From an uncultured Sutterella sp. (GTDB lineage: Bacteria; Pseudomonadota; Gammaproteobacteria; Burkholderiales; Burkholderiaceae_F), in assembly GCA_900544335.1 (NCBI GenBank), contig UQUS01000007.1, positions 1-62,939 on the forward strand: 62,939 nt of DNA, given 5' to 3'. A program made the position numbers and the translations under genes. The notes beneath the pieces are model-generated. The model was not told the origin of the DNA, ran no database searches, and saw only the letters and a program-made list of their open reading frames with translations. Of the stretch, positions 53,314 to 62,489 are shown one piece after another. How positions within the stretch are numbered: the first letter of the stretch is position 1; each line of letters begins with the position of its first letter.

Positions 53314-55164
53314 TCAATCCTTGTTTGACACAATCGGAACGCGACCCTTAACGAGGGTTGCTCCGGCAAGCGAGGCAAAGTACTCGGTATTGGGAAGGCG
53401 TCCAAGCCACGAGGCCTCTAAAAGGGACTCGCGCTCGCTCGTTTCGCGGCGCGTAAACCCGGCGGAAAACCGCCCGGGGGCATCGGAAGCACTTTGGCTT
53501 ACAAGTCCCGTGGTCGTCGAGGCAATCTTCGTGCGCCCGAAGGTTTCGATGGCAAAGCGCGCGGTCTCCAGGTCCTTCGTGCGAAGCGCAATGAGGTTAT
53601 TAAAGTTTCCGAGAGCCATGCGGGCGGCGGCTTCACTTTTAAGCCGAGCCGTAAGGTCACTGACCGTTTGCATCGCACAAGTCGTGCGAATGCCGGCCTC
53701 CGCGCCTTTATTAAGGATTTCGATTAACGCTTCGCTCATGGCGTTCGATGCCTCATCGATAAATAAGTGAATCCGCGTGGGCGGTTCGCGCGTGTTGTAG
53801 CGAGCGGCGGCAAGGCCCGCAAGATCTGCCAAAAGAAGCGTTGCGACGGAACTCGCCGTAAAGGAATCGGCAAGGGCATCGGTTGCAACGTACAAAACGC
53901 CCTTTTCCTTCACAAGGCGCTTCAAACTCATAAGAGGCCTTAAGGGGTCTTCGGATGTCGGAGAAAGGCTTTCGGCTAAGGGCCCGGCTGTAAGACTCGT
54001 CAAAAGCGGCTGGAGACCTGCAATTAACTTGGCTTCATGGTCAGGGTCCGCTGTTAAAAGCGAGAGCGCTTCTTTGAAGGGAAACGAGGGGTCGGGGTTT
54101 TCAGTCAGGTGAGAATCAAGAACGCATTGGAGTTGCTCACGCTCGCCTTTTTTCCCGGTTAAAGCCATTTCTTCGAGTAGTCGGCTTTGACCGAAGTGGT
54201 ATGCAGCCGTCCGGAAAACTAGGTCAATCGGGCCGCCCGCCAAGGCCTCGGAAAGAGCCACTAAGGTGATCGGCTTTCCGGAGGCAACCAGTAAAGAGGC
54301 GGCCGTATAAACGGCCTTCCAGGCAAAGGCGACAAAGGGCCCGGTTTCGTTTAAGCACCACGTGATGCGGCTCGCAATTTCCGAAAGACGTCCGTAGTTT
54401 GTAAGCAGATTCATGCGCACCCCTGTGTCGGATGTCGGGTGAAACACAAGGGGCGGTGCGTGCCCTGCAAGGTCGGTTGCTCTTTGAAGGGCCGCCAAGG
54501 TTCGGGGACTATTTTTTGGATCGATGATGAGAACCGGTTCGCCACGGAAAATCGCTTCGCTTATTAGAAGCGTGAGTAAAACGCCTTTTCCTGATTGCGT
54601 GGTCCCGACAATGAGCGTGCTGCCGTCGGCCGCCTTCTCCGTTAATAGGACAGGCGTCTCGCTCGGGCCGATGCCGTGCAACCACCCTTGACCGATGGCG
54701 TTCGCTTTTTTGCCGCGGGTACCGGTCAAAAGGGCACGCAAAAAGGTAGGAATCTTGTAAGGGTCTAAGAGCGCGTCCGTGAGGCGATAGGCGGTGTTGG
54801 CAAGTTCCGGTGTCCAGACAAAGCCGCGCCCGAGATAAACGGAGTCGGCGGGAATGTGTTTGATGAGCCGGTAAAGTCGCTCGCTACTTAAAAACTCCGA
54901 CGGGAAACCCGCTAGGGCCGCGCGTGCACGAAGACGAGTTAGGGCTTGAATAGCACGAAATAACGAGTAAAGAAAAAGAAGAAAGGAAGCGACGAGGACG
55001 GGAAGCGCTTCCTCGGGCAGCACGGGAAAATCAAGGGGGAAAACCCCCTCGAAAGAAAGAAAATTCTCTTTTAAGGCATATGCCACCGGGCTTGTCAAAA
55101 AAAGGGCCGCTAAAAGGGGCCGTATCGGGCTTAAGAAAAGCGGGTTTTCTAAAGGAGCTTTCAT
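53314..55164 (-). CDS. TraD-like conjugative coupling ATPase, SXT/TOL type
   Basis: 616 residues. Two N-terminal membrane segments, Walker A GTTQSGKGVLL, an IIDPKNSPRTLAAL stretch, and Walker B IHLFIDEASNAMSEALIEILNKGAEAGIRTTCAMQTVSDLTAR. GNFNNLIALRTKDLETARFAIETFGRTK and the ending LPNTEYFASLAGATLVKGRVPIV match SXT/TOL-subfamily coupling factors closely. Such proteins pump DNA-relaxase complexes to the mating apparatus. No relaxase is recognisable next to it. Confidence 0.88.
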   Translation of the reverse strand: MKAPLENPLFLSPIRPLLAALFLTSPVAYALKENFLSFEGVFPLDFPVLPEEALPVLVASFLLFLYSLFRAIQALTRLRARAALAGFPSEFLSSERLYRLIKHIPADSVYLGRGFVWTPELANTAYRLTDALLDPYKIPTFLRALLTGTRGKKANAIGQGWLHGIGPSETPVLLTEKAADGSTLIVGTTQSGKGVLLTLLISEAIFRGEPVLIIDPKNSPRTLAALQRATDLAGHAPPLVFHPTSDTGVRMNLLTNYGRLSEIASRITWCLNETGPFVAFAWKAVYTAASLLVASGKPITLVALSEALAGGPIDLVFRTAAYHFGQSRLLEEMALTGKKGEREQLQCVLDSHLTENPDPSFPFKEALSLLTADPDHEAKLIAGLQPLLTSLTAGPLAESLSPTSEDPLRPLMSLKRLVKEKGVLYVATDALADSFTASSVATLLLADLAGLAAARYNTREPPTRIHLFIDEASNAMSEALIEILNKGAEAGIRTTCAMQTVSDLTARLKSEAAARMALGNFNNLIALRTKDLETARFAIETFGRTKIASTTTGLVSQSASDAPGRFSAGFTRRETSERESLLEASWLGRLPNTEYFASLAGATLVKGRVPIVSNKD

Positions 55165-55173
55165 CGGGACACC

Positions 55174-56502
55174 TTAAGGGAAGGATTTCTCACGGAGTGT
55201 CAAGGCCGCATCTAAGGCGCATTTGGCCTCATGAATTTTTCCTTTGGGGGCATCGGCCTTAAGGATGCCGTCTTTGATGAGCTTTCGCTTCTCCGACATC
55301 AGGCGCCGCGTAATGTCTCTTGTGGCACGATCGGTGTGTTCTCGAGCTTGATTGATAAAAAGGATGCCGCTGACGGGGTCAGCCTCATAGGGAGCGACTC
55401 GCCCTTCGGTTGTGGACCCCATTCGGTAACGCACGACAACGCCTTCGGACGTGGCCTCGGACCCGGAGTAGATGCAAAAGTTTTCCGCAAGTTCCCGTAA
55501 GAGGGCATCGTCCGATAAAAAGGCATCCGCAAGGGTTTTTAACGGAACAAACAGGGCGATGGGACCTGTGCGCGGCAGACTGTCGGCGCGATTAATGCGG
55601 TGGGTGTCGACAAAGTAAAACGCCTTTTCGCGCGAAGAGGAACCGGCGAGCGTCAGGGTCTTGGCAAGAACCTCGGCAAAGGCACCCGATTGCGATGCGG
55701 CCAACGTGGCGGGAAGCCGAAATGCGCAGGCACCGATTTTTAAGTTGACTTTGGCTCTTAGGGCCCCGTCTTCTTGTAGATAGAGCTTTTCTCGGTGCAG
55801 GAGCTCGGCGTTGCGACGCGCAAAAAGCGTCAAAATCGAGGCCTTAATCGGCGCAAAGATTTCAAACATCGGCTCGTAAGCAACGCCTGTTTTAAAGCAT
55901 TTGGCGCGCTTGACGTGAGAAAGAAGGGACACTTGAGTTAGGTTCTTTACAGCCCGATCAAACGCAGCGTCCGTCACGACGCGCGTTCTTAAAAAGAGGC
56001 GCTCGCACGCGTACATATATTCGGTCGGAGAAACGCGAGAAGCAGCGATAAGAAACGCTCCCTGGGCGCGCCACAAGGCCGAGGGAGAAAGAGGCATCAA
56101 GGCACGAAGTAGCGTGAAAAACTCCTTTTCCTCGAGAGCCCCGTCAAAGATGAGAAGTTTCAAGCGCGAAAGGCAGCGGACCGTAAGTAAAAAGTCAGGA
56201 CGCGTCAGGTGCTTTTTAAGAGATAAAAAGGCTTTAGGACCTTCTGAAAGCGCCAGGGCAGCGCCGTAGGCCGTTAAAAAGACGGTCGGGGTTTTGGTTT
56301 CTAAATAGGCGCGTAAGGCCACTTGTGTCACTTTCTCGGAAACAAAGGGAAGTGCTCGGCAAATCGCCGCAACGCGCGAGACGGAATCAGCCTCGGGCGT
56401 TGCAAGAGAGCCGATCAGGCGCTCCAAGAGATCTCCGAGGCGTTGGCCGGCCACGGGAGCATCAAATAGAACGCGTTCATGTTTTTTGCGAAAGAAAAAC
56501 AT
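55174..56502 (-). CDS. Unknown protein in the relaxase position of the conjugation-like module
   Basis: 442 residues, soluble, largely helical, starting MFFFRKKHERVLFDAP. It occupies the position before traD where SXT-type elements have the MobH relaxase traI. No HHH/HD metal motif is visible and no domain was recognised. It lies 9 bp before the TraD-like gene. It may be a diverged relaxase-like protein or an unrelated passenger. Confidence 0.75.
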   Translation of the reverse strand: MFFFRKKHERVLFDAPVAGQRLGDLLERLIGSLATPEADSVSRVAAICRALPFVSEKVTQVALRAYLETKTPTVFLTAYGAALALSEGPKAFLSLKKHLTRPDFLLTVRCLSRLKLLIFDGALEEKEFFTLLRALMPLSPSALWRAQGAFLIAASRVSPTEYMYACERLFLRTRVVTDAAFDRAVKNLTQVSLLSHVKRAKCFKTGVAYEPMFEIFAPIKASILTLFARRNAELLHREKLYLQEDGALRAKVNLKIGACAFRLPATLAASQSGAFAEVLAKTLTLAGSSSREKAFYFVDTHRINRADSLPRTGPIALFVPLKTLADAFLSDDALLRELAENFCIYSGSEATSEGVVVRYRMGSTTEGRVAPYEADPVSGILFINQAREHTDRATRDITRRLMSEKRKLIKDGILKADAPKGKIHEAKCALDAALTLREKSFP

Positions 56503-56541
56503 AAGAGACCTTCGGAAACCTTCACAGCAAAAGAAAGGGCA

Positions 56542-56772
56542 TCATTTGGTGTCAGGGTTCCCAGACAAAAACCCCGGGCAAACGGCGCAGCACCGGATAG
56601 CTCCGAGGCATGCGTCGTTTGTGTGTGGGGAACCTGATTTCAAAAAAGACTCATAGAGTCCGACAAGCCAAGACAAAAAGAGCCTTAGGGTGCGAACTAA
56701 GAAGCAATGAATCGGGAAAGGAAAAGGCGGGGTGTCAGGCGGGGCGTTACGGGCAAAGAGAAGCAAACTCAA
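56542..56772 (-). CDS. Possible small protein between the CobS-like gene and the unknown gene
   Basis: 76 residues starting inside the end of the CobS-like gene (26-bp overlap) and filling an otherwise unexplained gap in a tightly packed operon. It has a short hydrophobic stretch (FLVRTLRLFLSWLVGLY) and a cysteine-rich end (LGAIRCCAVCPGF). No family was recognised, and the evidence is mostly the gap. Confidence 0.3.
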   Translation of the reverse strand: MSLLLFARNAPPDTPPFPFPIHCFLVRTLRLFLSWLVGLYESFLKSGSPHTNDACLGAIRCCAVCPGFLSGNPDTK

Positions 56773-57712
56773 AATGCGCGAGTTGCTGCAAATAGGCCGT
56801 ATCGTCTTGACTGAGCCCGGCGGTCAGCGCCAGGGAAAGCGCCTTTTCCAAAACGTCCGAGGATGGGTTTGCTGTTGCCGTTTTCATCCGGAAAAGAATC
56901 CCTAAAAAGCGCTCGAGAACTCGGCAGGAAACCGGATGTGAGCATTGTAGGGACGCGCTTTCCCGGGACTTACGGGCAAAGCGCACGGCAGCGCGAACGG
57001 CCTTGGCCTCAAAGGGGCCGAACGAATCGGTATACGGTCGAAGTTTGGCTTCGAGCATCGCCGTTTCGGCGCCGGCATCCGGGTAGTTCAGCCGTATGTG
57101 CCAGCATCGGTCGATTACGCTTGCATCCTGGTCGTTACGCGCAAGGTAGTCCGTGGCATCGCCCCCGGGTGCCGTGTTATCGGTGATGATGACACGGGTA
57201 TTGGGGTGACGCGCGAGAACTTCGCCCGTGCGGTCGTTGACAAGGGCATCGCCTTCGAGAATGTCGTTGGCCGAGACCCAAACTTCCGGGGGCGCCAACG
57301 TAAACTCGTTAATGACGAGCACCAAGCCGTGCCGCCAAGCTGCCGAGGCCGGGCCGTCTTGCCAGATAAAGCCGCCTTGCTCACAGACCGTGTACGATCC
57401 GATCAAGTCGTTTTTATCCATGCGAGCGCGACAGGTCACGGTGCTTGCGCGTGCGCCGACACGTGCGAGAAACTGCATGACACCGCTTGTTTTTCCGCAT
57501 CCTGTGGGACCGGAAATATAAAGCGGAGCGCGCGTGTCGTTCCATTCCCACCAAAGTCGTAAGGCTTCGAAAAAATCCGGGTCAAAACTGTGAGCCGGGT
57601 CGATGGGAACGATTCTCCCGATTCGGGAGGTGTCTTGTTTGAAACCGAGGACCGTTTTGTCCGAATCCAATCCGAACGCTCGGGCCGAAATACAATCGGT
57701 AAATTGCATCAT
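56747..57712 (-). CDS. CobS/MoxR-like AAA ATPase of mobile-element type
   Basis: About 321 residues. Walker A ISGPTGCGKTSG, Walker B LVLVINEFTLAPPEVW, sensor region RVIITDNTAPGG and arginine-finger region DASVIDRCWHIRLNYPD. It resembles the CobS-like ATPases carried by IncA/C and SXT elements; these are unrelated to cobalamin synthesis in role. The ATG at 57712 is chosen because AGGAG (57720-57724 on the minus strand) is 7 bases away; ATG codons at 57718 and 57709 are alternatives. Confidence 0.82.
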   Translation of the reverse strand: MMQFTDCISARAFGLDSDKTVLGFKQDTSRIGRIVPIDPAHSFDPDFFEALRLWWEWNDTRAPLYISGPTGCGKTSGVMQFLARVGARASTVTCRARMDKNDLIGSYTVCEQGGFIWQDGPASAAWRHGLVLVINEFTLAPPEVWVSANDILEGDALVNDRTGEVLARHPNTRVIITDNTAPGGDATDYLARNDQDASVIDRCWHIRLNYPDAGAETAMLEAKLRPYTDSFGPFEAKAVRAAVRFARKSRESASLQCSHPVSCRVLERFLGILFRMKTATANPSSDVLEKALSLALTAGLSQDDTAYLQQLAHFEFASLCP

Positions 57713-57731
57713 GGTCATGCTCCTAATCACT

Positions 57732-57815
57732 GCGGGAAAAAAAGAAAACCCCCGCACGAAGAAAAGCGTGACCCCCGATGCAGAACCGATGCATATCCGC
57801 GGGGCAACGCCCGCG
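57732..57815 (-). promoter_or_regulatory. Multi-hairpin leader of the CobS-like gene
   Basis: Three stems lie just upstream of the Shine-Dalgarno: GCGGG/CCCGC (57732-57755) around a pyrimidine-rich loop, ATGCA/TGCAT (57778-57794), and CGCGGG/CCCGCG (57798-57815). They could control translation or transcription of the conjugation-like operon. The rest of the 521-bp gap is AT-rich, with an ATAGGT/ACCTAT repeat near 58068-58090. Confidence 0.45.
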
Positions 57816-58188
57816 AGGGGTCAGGTTGTGTCTTTTCTGGGTATCCGGCGAAAAGAATAAAACCGGTAAAACTAACAGGAGTATGCCGCGCGTTCTCGGA
57901 ATTTGCAAGAAAAACGCGGGTTTTGCCTAGCACAAATTGCGACGAATTGTTCGGTTCGTTTCGTGCGCGTGTTGCCCGTCCAATTTCTCGGCTTTTTAAG
58001 ATCGTTCGTCTCATAAACCCGTCGAATCACATTTTTATATGGATTTATGTGATTTTTCTCACACTTTTATAGGTTTTTGTGTGACACCTATCGAGTTTGA
58101 TGCTCTCTTCACTGACAAAAGAGGCGTCCCGGTTAGGTTTTCGCTGACGTAGCCCAGCAGGGAATGGGTTGATTTTTAAGCCGAAAAC

Positions 58189-58225
58189 TTACATAATTCG
58201 CATTATGATAATCTAGATTATGTAA
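58189..58225 (+). promoter_or_regulatory. Nested palindromes at the start of the DUF234-type ATPase gene
   Basis: TTACATAAT (58189-58197) and ATTATGTAA (58217-58225) form a perfect 9-bp inverted repeat. Inside lies a 14-bp perfect palindrome, ATAATCTAGATTAT (58208-58221), and a further CATTATG. The site ends 8 bp before the start codon, so a bound protein would block expression directly. Confidence 0.65.
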
Positions 58226-58233
58226 CTTGCGCT

Positions 58234-59565
58234 ATGGAATTTTACGGACGCCAAACAGAACTCGCAGTCTTGGAGAGAACACGCATCGCTGCACAAAAGG
58301 GGCCGGCTCGGATGACAATCGTTACCGGGCGTCGTCGAGTCGGTAAGACGACCCTCATCCAAAGAAGCGTTCGCAATCAAGTTGCACTCTATTTTTTTGT
58401 CACACAGACCACGGAGGCGCAACTGTGTGAGCGCTTTACTCAGGCTGCGAGCCAGGTTTTGAATCTCTTCCTGCCGACAGGGATTCAGAACTTTTCGGAC
58501 CTTTTTGAAGCGTTGATGCTTTTTAGCAAGGAAAGGCACTTCACGCTTGTTATCGACGAGTTCCAAAACTTTGCCACGGTCAATCCTGCAATTTTCAGTT
58601 GCATGCAGGACACTTGGGATCGCTTGAAAGATACTTCCCGAATGCATCTTATCTTGAGCGGCTCGTCGTATTCGATGATGTATCGGATTTTCGAAGACGC
58701 TCATCAGCCGCTTTTCGTGCGTGCAACGACCAAGTTAAGGGTTAAGCCTTTTTCCCCGTCAGATCTTAAGGAGGCCTTAGCACAAGCGGCTCCCGACTAT
58801 CGAAAAGACGATTTATTGGCTTTGTATACCTTTACGGGCGGAGTGCCGTTTTACGTGGCTGATTTGCTGGATAACGGAGCCGTGACGCTTCCTAAAATCG
58901 TCGATTGGATGCTCTCGCCCGGAACGATTTACAAGGTTGAAGGGCGAGATTTGCTGCGTTTGGAAATCGGGGAAGGGAGCAACCGATACCAGGCCATCAT
59001 GACGGCCATTGCCCTCGGAGCCACAAAATACGCCGATATTGAAACACGGTCGGGGTTGAAGAATATCTCGCCTTATTTGGAGCGGCTTGAATTCTGCGGA
59101 TTTATCGAACGCAGGCGACCGATACTTGCCAAGCCGTTGACAAAGTCGTCACGCTGGGTGATAAAAGATACGTTTTTACGATTTTGGTGTCGTTTCATTG
59201 CGGCAGATGAAGGACTACTGCAAGCGGGATTTACAGCATCAACAGCGGAAAAAATCTTGGCGGATTATCCGACCTTTTCCGGTCCGATGTTGGAACGCTG
59301 GTTCCGGGAAGCCTTGATGGAAACCGGCCGATATCGACAAGTCGGTGCGTGGTGGGATACGGCATCGGGTGCCGGGGGTGCGCAAAACGAAGTCGATATC
59401 GTTGCGCTCGGCGTGTCGAGACAATCGGCCTATGTGGCCGAAGTCAAACGACAGCGCAAAGCGTTTCGAGAAAAGGAATTTTTGGAAAAAGTCGACCATC
59501 TGAGGAAAACAATTTTGCACGGAATGCAAGTTGAAACAGGCTTGCTGACGCTAAGCGACATGTAG
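58234..59565 (+). CDS. ATPase_2/DUF234-type ATPase with PD-(D/E)XK-like end
   Basis: 443 residues. Walker A TGRRRVGKTTLI, Walker B LVIDEFQNF, sensor LILSGSSYSMM, and a winged-helix region (about residues 260-315) reading IETRSGLKNISPYLERLEFCGFIERR. The C-terminus (NEVDIVAL...YVAEVKRQRK) has PD-(D/E)XK residues. The family is widespread in archaea and anaerobic bacteria; its role is unknown. It has no Shine-Dalgarno beyond the AT-rich operator, suggesting a near-leaderless or weak start. Confidence 0.86.
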   Translation: MEFYGRQTELAVLERTRIAAQKGPARMTIVTGRRRVGKTTLIQRSVRNQVALYFFVTQTTEAQLCERFTQAASQVLNLFLPTGIQNFSDLFEALMLFSKERHFTLVIDEFQNFATVNPAIFSCMQDTWDRLKDTSRMHLILSGSSYSMMYRIFEDAHQPLFVRATTKLRVKPFSPSDLKEALAQAAPDYRKDDLLALYTFTGGVPFYVADLLDNGAVTLPKIVDWMLSPGTIYKVEGRDLLRLEIGEGSNRYQAIMTAIALGATKYADIETRSGLKNISPYLERLEFCGFIERRRPILAKPLTKSSRWVIKDTFLRFWCRFIAADEGLLQAGFTASTAEKILADYPTFSGPMLERWFREALMETGRYRQVGAWWDTASGAGGAQNEVDIVALGVSRQSAYVAEVKRQRKAFREKEFLEKVDHLRKTILHGMQVETGLLTLSDM

Positions 59566-59577
59566 GGCTCGCTTGAC

Positions 59578-59667
59578 GCACCCGGCACTCTCAGGAGCAT
59601 CGTGAGCGGGAAGCGGATAAAGAGTCGCCGACGGTCGCACCAGGGTGCGCCATCGTGTGCCGGGTGC
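59578..59667 (+). repeat. 90-nt structured inverted repeat after the DUF234-type gene
   Basis: GCACCCGGCAC (59578-59588) and GTGCCGGGTGC (59657-59667) pair perfectly over 11 bp. The 68-nt loop has a CTCA/TGAG hairpin and a CGCACC/GGTGCG hairpin. TGTGTTTT follows. It starts 13 bp after the stop codon and could be a terminator with side hairpins, a structured RNA, or a mobile-element end. Confidence 0.7.
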
Positions 59668-59793
59668 TGTGTTTTCCGAGAACGTGTTTTTTCCTAAGCA
59701 AATTAAAGCCTTTTCCTTATTGCCAAGGGCAAACAATTGCCTAAAATGCCACCCCTTTGAGGGGGAAGGGAAAATTTTTTGGCGGGGTCGTTT

Positions 59794-60996
59794 ATGACAC
59801 GCACCAGTGAGAAAACACCGCAGATTCAGTCGTGGCTACCGATTATCGGTCTGGCGTTTGCTACGTTTGTTTTCAATACGTCGGAATTTTTGCCGGTCGG
59901 TCTATTGCCGGAAATTGCCGAAAGCCTGGATGAATCGGTCTCGTTTACCGGGCTCATTATCACGGGATACGCCTGGGTCGTGGCCGTGATGTCGCTGCCG
60001 CTTACCTTAGCAACGGCCTCTTTTGAACGGCGAAAACTGCTTTTGTTTCTGATTGCCTTTTTTGCAGCTTCCCACATTGCCGTCCTTTGGGCAACCACGT
60101 TCGAGTATCTTCTTGTGGCGCGTGTTGCCGTCGCTCTGACGCACTCGGTCTTTTGGTCGATTATGACGCCTCTTGCGGCCCGTATGGCGCCTAAAGGCCG
60201 TTATGCTTTAGAACTTGCCGTTGTGATGTGCGGAACGGTTGTTGCAACGGTGATGGGGTTGCCAATCGGCACGAAACTCGGCCATTTGTTCGGTTGGCAG
60301 GAAGCCTTTGCCGTCATCGGTCTTGCGGCCGTACTTTTAATCGGCTTTATTGCCTGGGTTTTACCGCCTTGTCCGGCCGTTTCGGCCGGCTCCATCAAGA
60401 GCCTTCCTGTGATTCTCAAACGCCCGGCCCTGTTGCAACTTTACTTACTTACGGCCGTTGCCGTGCTCGGTAACTACACGGTCTATAGCTTTATCGCGCC
60501 GATATTGCAGACTGTCGGAGGATTTGCCTCGGCAGACACCGTCGTGTTCCTCTTTGTCTTCGGAGCCTCGGGCATCATCGGAACGACGATTGCGACAAAG
60601 TATGCAGCGCGTCACGTCTCGTCTTCCCTTGTCGTTCCTCTCGGTGTGCTTGCGACCAGTTTGGCGCTTGTCGTTCCTGCGTGCTCCTCGTACGTCTCGG
60701 TTGCCGTCCTCTTTGTCGTTTGGGGTGCGGCCGTCACAGCCCTGATGATCGGTTTTCAGACTGTTTTGTTGTCGGTGGCTTCTGATGCGGCCGACGTGGC
60801 AACGTCCCTTTACTCCGGCATATTTAATGTCGGAATCGGAGGAGGGGCTTTTTTAGGTAGCTTGATTTCCGAGCATGCCGGTTTTGTTCCGCTTTCGTTT
60901 GCCGGAGCCGCTTTGGTCGCTGCGGCGACACTTTTTTGCCTGGTTGTTTGGTTTAAGACCGGCAGTGCCGGGCTCCCAAGCAACAAAGGCGCTTAA
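59794..60996 (+). CDS. SotB-like sugar efflux MFS transporter
   Basis: 400 residues, 12 helices. FVFNTSEFLPVGLLPEIAESL, GYAWVVAVMSLPLTLATASFERRKLL, HSVFWSIMTPLAARMAPKGRYALEL and GTVVATVMGLPIGTKLGHLFGWQ closely follow the SotB/AraJ family that exports arabinose and related sugars. The ATG at 59794 is preferred; an in-frame TTG at 59779 has a better Shine-Dalgarno (GGGAAGGG) and cannot be excluded. It is monocistronic. Confidence 0.88.
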   Translation: MTRTSEKTPQIQSWLPIIGLAFATFVFNTSEFLPVGLLPEIAESLDESVSFTGLIITGYAWVVAVMSLPLTLATASFERRKLLLFLIAFFAASHIAVLWATTFEYLLVARVAVALTHSVFWSIMTPLAARMAPKGRYALELAVVMCGTVVATVMGLPIGTKLGHLFGWQEAFAVIGLAAVLLIGFIAWVLPPCPAVSAGSIKSLPVILKRPALLQLYLLTAVAVLGNYTVYSFIAPILQTVGGFASADTVVFLFVFGASGIIGTTIATKYAARHVSSSLVVPLGVLATSLALVVPACSSYVSVAVLFVVWGAAVTALMIGFQTVLLSVASDAADVATSLYSGIFNVGIGGGAFLGSLISEHAGFVPLSFAGAALVAAATLFCLVVWFKTGSAGLPSNKGA

Positions 60997-61031
60997 AGAG
61001 CGCTGCCCCGGCAGAGCAATCCGAGTGACGG

Positions 61032-62489
61032 TTAGGCCCAGTACGGGACGTAGCGAGCGGACTTTGTTCCGGCTGATTCGTCTTTGTTTTTAAGGAGCCC
61101 CGTTTTCACAGCCTCCCTGAGAAGACGAGAGGCAGAGCTTACCTGCTTTTTATCGAGCCCGAAACGGTCTCGAAGCGAAGAGTTCGTTGTGCTCTTGCCC
61201 TCAAGCCAAAGTAAGCAGGCGTGCAAATAACAAGCCCAAAGTTTTTGCTCCGCAGTCAGTTCGGCAAAGTGAATGTGTGAATAAAGAATCACTTTGGTTG
61301 CGGTGTTCGCATATTCGATAATGTCCGGCGCCGGAAGGAGTGCTCCCTCACAAAGTTCGACAACGCGGTCCCATCCCGTTCCCAATTCTTCACACAAGTT
61401 CATGCGCCGCATGATGCGGGCCAAATGCTCGTTGCGCGATTTAGGCGGAAAATCTACGATTCGATTCCGATTAACAAGGAGCGTTCCGGGATTTGTGATT
61501 TCGACGCGATTGTCGAAGATCTCAACGAGAACGCAATTTCCGGAGCTAGTCAAATCTTGGTGGATGAGGGCATTTAGGATTAATTCTCGAATCACCGCCG
61601 GGGGATACACCCTCTTAATGACACGGGCGCCGAGTCCGGTGATCGGTTCATCGGACGGCAGCAACGTGTCAACATAGTCCAATAACCGGTCGATTGAGAC
61701 GGCATACCCTTGATCAAACGTTTTGCTACGGGCAATTTCCGTTCTCTTGGATCCCTTGTATTCAATCACGCGGACTTCTTTGCGAATCAATGTCGGAAAG
61801 TCGGAAAGCCTTTTGGCAAGAAGGATGGCGCCGAAGTTTGTAATCGTCCAAAGACCGTTGTCTTGTCGGCTCAGGATTCGTTCGCCTTTTAGATACTCAA
61901 ACTGTTCGGTAATCGATTGAGGAATTTTTTGTGCGAGTTTTGCAAAATAGACACTGATGTCTAGTTTCGACTGAACTTGTTCCTCAGATTGTTCGATCAG
62001 GGCCGGCGCGCATTCGAAGTTTTCGTTGCGAATGGCGTCCCAAAGTTGCGCTTGTAGAGCCGGAAGTTCGGCAAGACGCTTTGTATAACTACCATCCCGA
62101 ATGTACGGCTCTTTTTGAAAAGCAACCGGGAATTGGACGGCAGCCTTGATGATTAAAACGACAATGCGTCGAGTGTCGATTAAGCACTCCTCAAACTGAA
62201 ACTCTGCGTTCGAAGAAAGCATTCCTCGCAACCAGGAAAGGAGTTCCTGGTTTCCTTTGCATTTGTCGTATGGGGAAAAAGTTGTTCCGATGAGGGCGTG
62301 CGTTGTGTTGTCAATTCCCCAGAGCATATAGGCCTGATCTTTTTCCTGCAATGCGGCGCCGTTAGCTAACGCACTGATATCTTTCCCGATAACAGTCGCA
62401 TCGGCATTGTCCTTTTTAAATTCGAGCCACTCGTTTTCTGTGGGGGTTTTCACGAGTTCAAAAACAAGATTCGTTAAGTTCAGAGTCAT
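61032..62489 (-). CDS. AlbA_2 (Schlafen-like) ATP-binding regulator
   Basis: 485 residues. The N-terminal AlbA_2 domain (ENEWLEFKKDNADATVIGKDISALANGAALQEKDQAYMLWGID) is followed by RVIEYKGSKRTEIARSKTF, an HATPase-like C-terminal region (VIRELILNALIHQDLTSSGNCVLVEIFDNRVEITNPGTLLV) and a winged helix (NSSLRDRFGLDKKQVSSASRLLREAV). These proteins are usually annotated as DNA-binding transcription regulators. The start at 62489 has GAGG 10 bases upstream; the frame is open 25 codons further. Confidence 0.86.
   Translation of the reverse strand: MTLNLTNLVFELVKTPTENEWLEFKKDNADATVIGKDISALANGAALQEKDQAYMLWGIDNTTHALIGTTFSPYDKCKGNQELLSWLRGMLSSNAEFQFEECLIDTRRIVVLIIKAAVQFPVAFQKEPYIRDGSYTKRLAELPALQAQLWDAIRNENFECAPALIEQSEEQVQSKLDISVYFAKLAQKIPQSITEQFEYLKGERILSRQDNGLWTITNFGAILLAKRLSDFPTLIRKEVRVIEYKGSKRTEIARSKTFDQGYAVSIDRLLDYVDTLLPSDEPITGLGARVIKRVYPPAVIRELILNALIHQDLTSSGNCVLVEIFDNRVEITNPGTLLVNRNRIVDFPPKSRNEHLARIMRRMNLCEELGTGWDRVVELCEGALLPAPDIIEYANTATKVILYSHIHFAELTAEQKLWACYLHACLLWLEGKSTTNSSLRDRFGLDKKQVSSASRLLREAVKTGLLKNKDESAGTKSARYVPYWA

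Noticed and set aside
53314..55164. Defective Walker A in the TraD-like ATPase (GKG instead of GKS/T)
   Set aside because: GKGV is normal in VirD4/TraG-type coupling proteins.
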